DNA of 5,523 bases from Thermoplasmatota archaeon (GCA_022848825.1 JAJISH010000340.1:1-5523), one strand, 5' to 3'; positions 1-4,628 are shown, counted from the first letter of the stretch. A program made the numbers and translations. The notes: generated by a model not told the origin, from the sequence alone.

Positions 1-78
1 GATGCTCGGCGTGGTGATGATTCTCGTCGACCCGGTCGCGGCGAGCGAATGGACTCGTCAGTTTGCGCAATGCCTCGA

Positions 79-426
79 TTACGACCCGGTCGCCGCGGAA
101 CTGATCGTGACGAGGAATACGAGCTGCAACGTGGGGCTGAGCAGCTTCTTCCAGAGGCTGGACGCGCTATCCTCGAGGTCCTTGGCGGGAACGTCAGATA
201 CCTCTCCGGGGACCCTCGACTCGATCCTTCCCATGCACAGGCTGCCGTAGATGAGCACGATGCAGAGCGCGACGGTGAGAATGATGAGAGCGCTTCCGTA
301 GAAGAGGTACGACACATCCTCTTCGAGCAGTCCGGAAGTCGATGTCAATCCCACGCCGAGGGCGATGAACGAGACCACCAGGAAGGCCGCCCAGAAGACG
401 ACCGCCTGAAGCTTCCACGACTCCAT
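79..426 (-). CDS. Small integral membrane protein of unknown function
   Basis: I do not recognise the family of this 115-residue protein. Two strongly hydrophobic segments are visible, at about residues 8-28 and 40-62. A third, shorter one near 100-113 ends at the C-terminus. Between the second and third lies a charged linker (about 66-95) rich in Asp, Glu and Ser. The ATG start is favoured because a TATA-like box lies about 28 bases upstream and no Shine-Dalgarno sequence is visible, which fits a leaderless archaeal transcript. The gene is alone on its strand: the next gene upstream, the HEPN gene, ends 150 bases away. The opposite strand is open over much of this region, but those frames have no membrane segments, domains or promoter and look like shadows. 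Membrane location is well supported; function is unknown. Confidence 0.72.
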   Translation of the reverse strand: MESWKLQAVVFWAAFLVVSFIALGVGLTSTSGLLEEDVSYLFYGSALIILTVALCIVLIYGSLCMGRIESRVPGEVSDVPAKDLEDSASSLWKKLLSPTLQLVFLVTISSAATGS

Positions 427-447
427 TAACTGTCGGAAGAGTTCCTG

Positions 448-460
448 CGATAATAAGCTT
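448..460 (-). promoter_or_regulatory. TATA-like core promoter of the small membrane protein gene
   Basis: On the minus strand this reads AAGCTTATTATCG, an AT-rich box in GC-rich surroundings. Its centre is about 28 bases upstream of the ATG at 426, so transcription would begin at or next to the start codon. The decamer AAGCTTATTA also occurs in the promoter of the second MNT gene (2416-2425). That could mean a shared regulator or simply a similar TATA box. Confidence 0.45.
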
Positions 461-555
461 TGGCGGAACGCTTCCTCTCACGGTCCCGTTTCTCTTTCTC
501 CCCCTCCTTGGTCGTCTGCCAAGAGCAATGTTCAGCTGGGACATCCAGCGAGCGC

Positions 556-572
556 CTCTTCACTGAGAAGAG
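556..572 (-). terminator. Stem-loop just after the HEPN gene, possible terminator
   Basis: A perfect 6-bp stem (CTCTTC / GAAGAG) with a 5-base loop begins 4 bases after the stop codon of the minus-strand HEPN gene. No U-run follows it, and archaeal termination usually relies on U-runs, so its role as terminator or 3'-end stabiliser is tentative. Confidence 0.28.
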
Positions 573-576
573 ACCT

Positions 577-1017
577 TCAGCCCGACTCCTTCTTCACTCC
601 AAACGTCTTGACGACGAGCTCCTCGCAGTTCCGAAGGATGGACTCAGCATCCTCAATCGCACCAGGCGCGATGTCCTTGAAGTATTCCACGCCCACGCCC
701 TCCTCGAAGCCGTACCCCGCGAGAGCCCTCTCCGCCGCCAAGCTCGCCAGCTTCTCTACCATGTCCTCAACCTTCCCACGGAAATCGGAAGGCAGATCCC
801 TCCTTTCCCTCAACGTCACGAAGACGTCTGAGACATCATGCTGTTTTGGGAAGTCTATCCCCAATGAGATCAAGACGGCCTTCGCAGCGTGCTCGGAGCA
901 CATCTGGGCCGAGTAGACAGCGTCGTCCCATCTGGAATCGGGAAGAGCCCTCCTTGCGCTCTCGATCCATCTCTCGGACCGCTTGAGAGCGAGAAGGGCT
1001 GTGTCGAGAGTGTTCAA
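577..1017 (-). CDS. HEPN domain protein, partner of the winged-helix-MNT gene (putative toxin)
   Basis: This 146-residue protein is an all-helical HEPN domain of the PF05168 type. The pattern S-A-Q-M-C-S-E-H-A-A-K-A-V-L at about residues 36-49, followed by G-I-D-F-P-K-Q-H-D-V (53-62), matches the family's helix 2 and the following 'G...P..HD' turn. The TTG start at 1017 was chosen because GGAGGTG lies 8 bases upstream. That TTG overlaps the MNT stop codon (TTGA), a typical arrangement for translational coupling. A longer TTG start at 1059 would add 14 Gly/Arg-rich residues read from inside the MNT gene and has no support. HEPN proteins paired with MNT proteins are often RNases or toxins, but the catalytic R-X4-6-H motif is not visible here. 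Toxicity is therefore inferred from context only, and the protein could instead be a structural or nucleotide-binding partner. Confidence 0.85.
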   Translation of the reverse strand: MNTLDTALLALKRSERWIESARRALPDSRWDDAVYSAQMCSEHAAKAVLISLGIDFPKQHDVSDVFVTLRERRDLPSDFRGKVEDMVEKLASLAAERALAGYGFEEGVGVEYFKDIAPGAIEDAESILRNCEELVVKTFGVKKESG

Positions 1018-1760
1018 AGCTCGAGCACCTCCCCCGCCTTGATATCGCCCAGGACCCAATAATGGCCCACGGAGGGAATCTCTATCCTCCTGGCCCCGAT
1101 GTCCCTCAGCCTTTCCTCGAACCTCCCGATGAGCTCAGTGAGGAACGATTCCCGCTCGAAGATCACCGTGCCTTCCGTGAGAGCATCGAGGTACATCCTC
1201 CTGAAGCGCCTGGCCTCCTCCATCTCGAGAGGATAGGCCTCTACCGTGGGATAGTAGCCCATCGAGACGCAGTCCCTGTACTCCTGACTTCCCCGCAACT
1301 CTCTTCTCAGCTCGATGATCTCCCTCAAGGTGGCTCTCTTCGACTTCTCGAACCTCTTCAGGACGATGAGAAGGTCTATGTCGCTGTCCTTGTCCCAGTC
1401 TCCCCTTGCTACCGAGCCGAAGAGAAGCAATCCGATCAGGTTGTCTCCATATCTTTCAAGGAGCTTCTCGCAGAATCGCCTGATGTAGGGTCTGAAGGCT
1501 TGATGGGGAATCTTCTCCACGGATATCGGCGGTAGCGGGCTGATGATTTCCTGGAGCTCCCTGACATGAAAGAGGGCCTTCTCACCTCTATCATTGAGGC
1601 GGTAGAGCCCTCCTTTTTTCTCCACGAGGCCCAATCGGATCAGGGCTTTCAGCTTTGAACTCAAGGTCCTTGGGTTCGGAACGTCCTCCTGGAGTGCTCC
1701 AAACCTCTGTGTGCCCCTCTCAAGAGCCAACAGCAGCTTGGCGGCCTTCTCGTCGATCAC
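1014..1760 (-). CDS. Winged-helix DNA-binding domain fused to MNT-type nucleotidyltransferase (putative antitoxin and autoregulator)
   Basis: The protein has 248 residues. Residues 1-66 form a winged-helix domain: a helix-turn-helix at about 17-45 ending in L-I-R-L-G-L-V-E-K, then a wing Y-R-L-N-D-R-G. Residues 92-135 hold the MNT/Pol-beta nucleotidyltransferase core. Its G115-S116 and D127-I128-D129 form the exact GS-x10-DxD signature that binds metal and nucleotide. The C-terminal part (about 198-248) includes R-I-E and H-Y-W-V-L-G-D, and ends G-E-V-L-E-L, as in a common archaeal MNT subfamily. MNT proteins paired with HEPN proteins are known as antitoxins that AMPylate or bind the HEPN partner; that role is inferred here. 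The GTG start sits about 25 bases after a TATA-like box, so the message is probably leaderless. The stop overlaps the HEPN start. An inverted repeat over the promoter suggests that the winged helix represses its own operon. Confidence 0.88.
   Translation of the reverse strand: MIDEKAAKLLLALERGTQRFGALQEDVPNPRTLSSKLKALIRLGLVEKKGGLYRLNDRGEKALFHVRELQEIISPLPPISVEKIPHQAFRPYIRRFCEKLLERYGDNLIGLLLFGSVARGDWDKDSDIDLLIVLKRFEKSKRATLREIIELRRELRGSQEYRDCVSMGYYPTVEAYPLEMEEARRFRRMYLDALTEGTVIFERESFLTELIGRFEERLRDIGARRIEIPSVGHYWVLGDIKAGEVLEL
1026..1032 (-). promoter_or_regulatory. Strong Shine-Dalgarno site that sets the HEPN start
   Basis: On the minus strand this reads GGAGGTG, inside the last codons of the MNT gene and 8 bases before the TTG at 1017. 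It is the strongest ribosome binding site in the window. It supports the 146-residue version of the HEPN protein and translation coupled to the end of the MNT gene. Confidence 0.7.
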
Positions 1761-1766
1761 GGTATC

Positions 1767-1790
1767 TACTATACTTCCCTATAGTATAAG
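1767..1790 (-). promoter_or_regulatory. Core promoter of the first MNT/HEPN operon with an embedded operator-like inverted repeat
   Basis: The minus-strand box CTTATACTATAG (1779-1790) is centred about 25 bases before the GTG at 1760, fitting a leaderless start. Overlapping it is a perfect inverted repeat, TACTATA (1767-1773) and TATAGTA (1780-1786), with a 6-base spacer. A dimeric protein bound there would cover the space from the TATA box nearly to the transcription start. The winged-helix domain encoded just downstream is the obvious candidate. Confidence 0.55.
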
Positions 1791-1839
1791 TCTATCGGCA
1801 TATAGCTAGAATATCCTGCGGCACGAACCCATCATCCAT

Positions 1840-1897
1840 CTTGTTAACCAATGAGCTTATTGTGCAATAGGCCAGCAATCCCTATGCTCGAGAGGGT
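1840..1897 (+). repeat. Diverged copy of the second MNT gene's promoter and first codons
   Basis: This stretch aligns with 2403-2461 at 45 of 58 positions with one single-base gap. It includes an 18-bp palindromic site (1855-1872) and ends in ATG plus four codons reading M-L-E-R-V, identical in protein to the start of the second MNT gene. Beyond that the similarity stops and no winged-helix sequence follows. It is therefore best read as a relic of a second copy of that promoter and gene start. Confidence 0.6.
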
Positions 1898-1996
1898 ACA
1901 TCCGTTTTTTTCATCATCGATAGCTACAGCCAGCCTTTTGACCTCTTCATCCGCGAGGAGGGCGGCAGTGTACGTGGTGTCTATGAGCACCCTCAG
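1844..1996 (-). pseudogene. Truncated PIN-domain toxin (VapC-like) relic
   Basis: Read from CTG at 1996 or GTG at 1990, this frame begins R-V-L-I-D-T-T-Y-T-A-A-L-L-A-D-E-E-V. That is the first strand of a PIN domain with its first catalytic Asp. The frame stops after about 50 codons, where a PIN toxin has 120-150. The PIN-like match is clear for about 30 codons. The last codons read S-S-I-G-I-A-G-L-L, which resembles the second PIN motif but has Gly where the catalytic Glu should be. This tail (below about 1897) lies within a diverged copy of the module-3 promoter, so the gene may have been cut by recombination there. It lies just downstream of an AbrB-type antitoxin relic in the same direction, the normal VapB-VapC order. 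A PIN remnant is likely; activity is impossible. Confidence 0.62.
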
Positions 1997-2017
1997 AACG
2001 AATCCCTCTCATTCCCG

Positions 2018-2230
2018 TCAGTGTTCTCTCAAATCCTCTATTGCTCTCCTCACTCCATTCAGATCCATATCCCAAGTCCCACACAGATCGGCCAGCTTTG
2101 CAGGGACGAGTAGCCTGATGACGCCTTACTCCTCCTCTATCCGAAGTTCCTTTCCTGGCAGGATAGAGTACTTGCGCCTTATTATGTGCGGAATGACTAT
2201 CCGTCCCTTTGAACCTACTTTCACCTGCAT
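2018..2230 (-). pseudogene. AbrB/MazE-type antitoxin (VapB-like) with an in-frame stop
   Basis: The frame from ATG at 2230 begins M-Q-V-K-V-G-S-K-G-R-I-V-I-P, the swapped-hairpin AbrB/SpoVT DNA-binding fold, followed by I-R-R-K-Y and L-P-G-K-E-L-R-I-E-E-E. At codon 35 comes TAA (2126-2128). After it the same frame continues with G-V-I-R-L-L-V-P and a charged C-terminal tail to a TGA at 2018-2020, the expected length (about 70 codons) for this family. One base change, for instance GAA to TAA, would explain the break. Upstream are GAGGT, six bases before the ATG, and an AT-rich box near 2254-2265, so the gene was once expressible. The truncated PIN relic follows 20-30 bases downstream. A 34-residue DNA-binding fragment could still be made. 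Confidence 0.75.
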
Positions 2231-2330
2231 TCTCTTACCTCGTTCTGCGAGGGTAGATATGTATTACCGGGTTAAAGACTGTCCCAGATCTCGGACTGTG
2301 CGTGCGCGCACGGCTGTCGCGAATCTCGAT

Positions 2331-2347
2331 CCTTCTTGGCACTCCCC
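2331..2347 (-). repeat. Short third copy of the repeat flanking the RHH/PIN module
   Basis: This 17-base stretch matches 3521-3537 at 16 positions. On the minus strand both can be read as G-E-C-Q-E-G, and the base difference is silent. It sits between the AbrB relic and the second MNT promoter. The match is short and could be chance. Confidence 0.35.
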
Positions 2348-2402
2348 TCCATCCCTATCCCAGCAAGCCGATTGGATTCCGAGAAGGGTCGCAGTCATTG
2401 AG

Positions 2403-2447
2403 CTTGTTAGCCGATAAGCTTATTACGTAATATGCTAATAAGTCCTT
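2403..2447 (+). promoter_or_regulatory. Core promoter and palindromic operator of the second MNT/HEPN operon
   Basis: The box AAGCTTATTA (2416-2425) is centred about 27 bases before the ATG at 2448, and no Shine-Dalgarno site is present, so the transcript is probably leaderless. Overlapping it is an 18-bp palindrome, GCTTATTACGTAATATGC (2418-2435), with one mismatched pair and a perfect 12-bp core. A regulator bound there would block TATA recognition. The winged-helix domain encoded downstream is the likely one. Confidence 0.6.
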
Positions 2448-3143
2448 ATGCTCGAAAGAGTCCTCGGCAACACCCAGCGAAGGATCGTTGAGTATCTGAC
2501 TCGCGAGGGCGAGCGGAGCCTTTCGGACATCACCGAGAGAATGAACCTGAGCAAGCCGTCCGTGAGCAGGCACCTCAAGGAACTCGTGGATTTGGGGATG
2601 GTGAAGGAGAGAAAGGAAAGAACGAGCGCGGGAAGGGAATCCTTCTATTCTCCGAATCGGTTTGCGCTACTCCTGGTAGTCAATCCAGACGCGAGAAGCA
2701 TCGTAAGCATCGAGACCCAATCCCGCTTCTCTCTGCCATTCCTCCTGCTCGAACAGGTGAAGGATGACGAATTCAAGGAGGACCTGGAAGTGCTTCTTAG
2801 TGCCATCAGCCGGCTGAAGGAGGATGAACGTCCCATCGCCATCATTCTCTTCGGCTCGGTAGCGGAAGGAAAGGGGACGTGGAAGAGCGACATCGACGTG
2901 GCCATTCTCAGTCTGACTTGGGATGAAATCTCCAAACGGAGGATGGAGGAAGTGATATCGGATGTTAGCATGAAGACCAAGCATCAGATCAAGCCACACT
3001 TTCTCGAGAAGCTTCAGTTTGAGGGAGGGGAGTCCATGGTCGTGAAGGAGATCAAGCGGTCGGGCGTGATCATCTACGGCGATTTGTTCAGGAGAAGAAC
3101 GCCATGGAAGGAGATGGAGAGGTACAAGAGTATTACAGCATGA
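2448..3143 (+). CDS. Winged-helix DNA-binding domain fused to MNT-type nucleotidyltransferase (second copy, different subtype)
   Basis: The protein has 231 residues. Residues 5-68 are a clear winged helix: R-R-I-V-E-Y-L-T, the helix-turn-helix S-L-S-D-I-T-E-R-M-N-L-S-K-P-S-V-S-R-H-L, then the wing R-E-S-F-Y-S-P-N. Residues 129-155 form the nucleotidyltransferase core, with G136-S137 and D148-I149-D150 in exact GS-x10-DxD spacing. After the core comes K-P-H-F-L-E-K, with no obvious third acidic residue of the Pol-beta type, so catalysis is uncertain. The C-terminus lacks the Y-W-x-L motif of the first MNT protein, so the two are separate subfamilies rather than a recent duplication. The gene overlaps the next one by 40 bases. 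Its likely role is antitoxin and autorepressor of a MNT/HEPN operon; the evidence is domain content and context only. Confidence 0.87.
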   Translation: MLERVLGNTQRRIVEYLTREGERSLSDITERMNLSKPSVSRHLKELVDLGMVKERKERTSAGRESFYSPNRFALLLVVNPDARSIVSIETQSRFSLPFLLLEQVKDDEFKEDLEVLLSAISRLKEDERPIAIILFGSVAEGKGTWKSDIDVAILSLTWDEISKRRMEEVISDVSMKTKHQIKPHFLEKLQFEGGESMVVKEIKRSGVIIYGDLFRRRTPWKEMERYKSITA

Positions 3144-3484
3144 GCCTGAAATACCTTCAGGCGGCCGTCGGAAGTCTATCCGACGAGCTCTACGAGCCAG
3201 CTATGGCAAATGGGATCCACGCCCTTGAGTTGGCGATGAAGGCCGCCCTTCATCTGGTGGTGGAGGGGACCATCAAGACGCACAACATCGGAGGGCTGTT
3301 CGGAAAGCATTTCCGGGAGAGATTGGGGGAGGAGATATGCAGGTCGGCTAATCTCATCCTCACGAAGTACAATCTTCCGCGCTATCCAGGTCAGCGGCCC
3401 TTGGAAGAGGGCGAGGTGCGCTCCGACATAGATTTCATCGGGAGACTGATTGAGGAGCACATTCGCGGGATAATCAAAGGGTGA
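3104..3484 (+). CDS. HEPN domain protein, partner of the second winged-helix-MNT gene (putative toxin)
   Basis: This 126-residue all-helical protein has the PF05168 HEPN signature: A-N-G-I-H-A-L-E-L-A-M-K-A-A-L (35-49), then G-T-I-K-T-H-N-I-G-G-L-F (55-66). The start at 3104 is preferred because GGAG lies 9 bases upstream and the first 12 residues complete helix 1. The ATG at 3140 forms an ATGA overlap with the MNT stop and is a real alternative, giving 114 residues. Near the end R114-L-I-E-E-H119 fits the R-X4-6-H pattern of RNase HEPN proteins. It lies very close to the C-terminus, however, so it may not be the true catalytic motif. Coupled translation with the MNT gene and the operator upstream point to one regulated operon. 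The toxin role is inferred. Confidence 0.84.
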   Translation: MEGDGEVQEYYSMSLKYLQAAVGSLSDELYEPAMANGIHALELAMKAALHLVVEGTIKTHNIGGLFGKHFRERLGEEICRSANLILTKYNLPRYPGQRPLEEGEVRSDIDFIGRLIEEHIRGIIKG

Positions 3485-3492
3485 GGCTTCAT

Positions 3493-3521
3493 GTCACGAA
3501 TGATTGGATCGCTCATGTGAC
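3493..3521 (+). terminator. Stem-loop after the second HEPN gene, possible terminator
   Basis: Eight bases after the HEPN stop, GTCAC-GA-ATGA pairs with TCAT-GTGAC, a 9-bp stem with a 2-base bulge and a 9-base loop. A short pyrimidine stretch follows, but no clear T-run. It sits between convergent operons, where a terminator is expected. Confidence 0.35.
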
Positions 3522-3584
3522 CTTCCTGGCACTCCCCGCACTCGTGCGAGGCGTAGTGCTTCCTCCACGTGTAATCCTCTCTTC
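3521..3584 (-). repeat. Direct repeat, left copy, next to the RHH/PIN module
   Basis: The part 3536-3584 aligns without gaps to 4540-4588 at 41 of 49 positions. The two copies lie in the same orientation on either side of the PIN/antitoxin module. On the minus strand this copy reads R-R-E-D-Y-T-W-R-K-H-Y-A-S-H-E-C-G-E-C-Q-E-G with a CxxC, and it is open for about 30 codons after an upstream TGA. It may be a coding remnant of an unknown element or a structured non-coding repeat. Confidence 0.6.
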
Positions 3585-3672
3585 GATCTCAGTCCTCTTT
3601 CTTGACCACATTCATCCGATTGCCCCGGTAACTCCAGTAGCGAAGTCATTCTCGAGGATCTCTTGCCGGATC

Positions 3673-4167
3673 TCACATCTCATCAATTCTACCGAGGACG
3701 GATGTATAGACCTCGGGGGACAACCTAAGGCCGGTTTCAACGAGTTCAATCAGGACCGCCTTCGCCTCCTCCTTGCTCATCTTACCCTTTGCGGTCATCC
3801 TGAGGATGAGCGTCGTCAACCACCACGACTCGACTCCCCTGCTCCTCGCGACTCTGATCAGCGCAAGGTCGTTGGAGATCAACGCGTCGCCTCTCTCCTC
3901 GGCCATGAGTATGAGCGATGCGTCCGCGCGCTCTATTCCCTCCAATCCCACGATAGAGTCGAGGACCTTCTTGTCCTTCGGTTCGCGCACATCGATTCAA
4001 TCACCGCAGGCCTGCTCTATCGCGCTCGATCCGGCTCTGCCCGCCGACTCTTCCACAGTCTCTCTGTAGACATCCTCTGTGATCGTCACCTTGCCAAGGA
4101 ATTCCTTCAAGAGGCTCAATTCGCCTATCCTGGAAAGGTGGATCAAGACCGAGGAATCAACTATCAT
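3673..4167 (-). pseudogene. PIN-domain toxin (VapC-like) interrupted by one in-frame TGA
   Basis: Reading from ATG at 4167 gives a 164-codon PIN frame, full length for this family, broken only by TGA at codon 57 (3997-3999). All four acidic positions are visible: D4 in M-I-V-D-S-S, E36 in V-Y-R-E, D82 in R-A-D-A-S-L-I and D100 in I-S-N-D-L-A. The C-terminal segment G-K-M-S-K-E-E-A (128-135) is also typical. The stop follows C-G-D and precedes I-D-V, where related proteins often have Trp, so TGG to TGA is a likely change. Other genes here use TGA as a real stop and TGG for Trp, so routine recoding is unlikely. The downstream half is open from a GTG at 3990 (105 codons) but lacks D4 and E36. 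The gene follows its antitoxin by 9 bases. A sequencing error is possible. Confidence 0.82.
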
Positions 4168-4176
4168 CCATTGCCC

Positions 4177-4470
4177 TCAGAGACTCCTCATATCCCTTTC
4201 CAGGTCCTTTGAGGAATACCCGATGTCTATGCCATGTTTCGAGGCCAAATCCAGCATCTCAACATATGATATGGAGGCGATGGAAGCGGCCCTCCTCAGA
4301 GTGAGCTTGTGCTCTCTCAGCAACTCCAAGGCCCTCTTCACCTTCCACTCCTTGATGCCCTTCGCCAGCAGCTTCCTTATGACCTCGGCTCTATCGGTAT
4401 GCTCCTCCTTCTCTATCATTTGCAGATCCTTGAAGTAGTCCTCCGAAATCCTCGTGGTGATGACCTTCAT
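4177..4470 (-). CDS. Ribbon-helix-helix / UPF0175-family antitoxin (VapB-like)
   Basis: The protein has 97 residues. Residues 1-38 form a ribbon-helix-helix DNA-binding fold: the strand M-K-V-I-T-T-R-I-S, then helices containing Y-F-K-D-L and R-A-E-V-I-R-K-L-L-A-K-G-I. Residues 44-97 match UPF0175: A-L-E-L-L-R-E-H-K-L-T-L-R-R-A-A, then Y-V-E-M-L-D-L and a G-I-D-I segment near the end. Such proteins precede PIN toxins in archaea, bind and neutralise them, and repress the operon. Here the PIN gene begins 9 bases downstream but carries a stop codon, so the antitoxin is intact beside a broken toxin. The start is supported by GGTGAGG a few bases upstream. A small palindrome overlapping the AT-rich upstream region is a likely operator. 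Family assignment is confident; partner function is inferred. Confidence 0.87.
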   Translation of the reverse strand: MKVITTRISEDYFKDLQMIEKEEHTDRAEVIRKLLAKGIKEWKVKRALELLREHKLTLRRAASIASISYVEMLDLASKHGIDIGYSSKDLERDMRSL

Positions 4471-4489
4471 ACCCTCACCGTTACAAATA

Positions 4490-4502
4490 TATCGTTACGA
4501 TA
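4490..4502 (-). promoter_or_regulatory. Palindromic site in the antitoxin promoter, likely RHH operator
   Basis: TATCG-TTA-CGATA is a 13-bp palindrome with perfect 5-bp arms, 20-32 bases before the ATG at 4470 and overlapping the AT-rich run ATATATTT. Ribbon-helix-helix repressors bind short palindromes of this kind. A second GTTAC (4480-4484) lies 10 bases before the one in the palindrome and may be a half site. Which AT-rich box is the real TATA element is unclear. Confidence 0.42.
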
Positions 4503-4539
4503 CCATATGAATGTAACTCTCAAGAGAGGTCTCTAATCA

Positions 4540-4588
4540 CCGCACTCACGCGAGGCGTAGCGTATCCTCAACTTGCAATCCTCTCTTC
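4540..4588 (-). repeat. Direct repeat, right copy, upstream of the RHH antitoxin
   Basis: This is the partner of 3536-3584. On the minus strand it lies inside a 19-codon frame from ATG at 4592 to TAG at 4533, reading R-R-E-D-C-K-L-R-I-R-Y-A-S-R-E-C-G-D. Identical residues in both copies are R-R-E-D, one R, and Y-A-S-x-E-C-G. It could be a remnant of the same lost gene or element as the left copy. Confidence 0.6.
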
Positions 4589-4620
4589 TCATTCTACCAC
4601 TCCTCTGATTCTGCCTGGGG

Positions 4621-4628
4621 CATATAAC
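4621..4628 (+). promoter_or_regulatory. TATA-like box upstream of the small coiled-coil gene
   Basis: CATATAAC follows a GC-rich stretch. The expected transcription start is near 4650, giving a leader of roughly 35 bases to the ATG at 4684. A second box, GCATATAG (4674-4681), lies too close to that ATG to serve it. Confidence 0.35.

Noticed and set aside
2..429. Two overlapping plus-strand frames opposite the membrane protein gene.
   Set aside because: They are highly charged or low in structure, with no promoter, while the minus strand has clean membrane helices and a TATA-like box at leaderless distance.
507..523. Stem CTTGG / CCAAG with a 7-base loop in the spacer between the membrane and HEPN genes.
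   Set aside because: Only five pairs, no linked T-run and no clear position relative to a gene end; likely chance.
1062..1535. A 157-codon plus-strand frame inside the first MNT gene.
   Set aside because: The minus strand carries the exact GS-x10-DxD core and a winged helix; the plus frame is a Pro/Leu-rich shadow.
1851..2417. A 188-codon Ser-rich open frame on the plus strand.
   Set aside because: The minus strand of the same region encodes recognisable AbrB and PIN remnants, and the plus frame has only low-complexity Ser/Arg content.
1761..2447. Possible CRISPR array, tRNA or integration site in the long gene-poor stretch.
   Set aside because: No regularly spaced repeats, no cloverleaf and no integrase gene are visible; the stretch is explained by gene relics and promoters.
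2355..2573. A 72-codon minus-strand frame across the second MNT promoter and start.
   Set aside because: It overlaps a confident winged-helix coding region and has no family features. Only its S/L-rich part overlapping the promoter copy is of interest, and this is covered in the findings.
3481..4212. A 243-codon open frame on the plus strand.
   Set aside because: It runs antisense to the PIN frame and the end of the antitoxin gene, shows no domain pattern, and begins at the HEPN stop without a promoter. It is open because of codon bias on the other strand.
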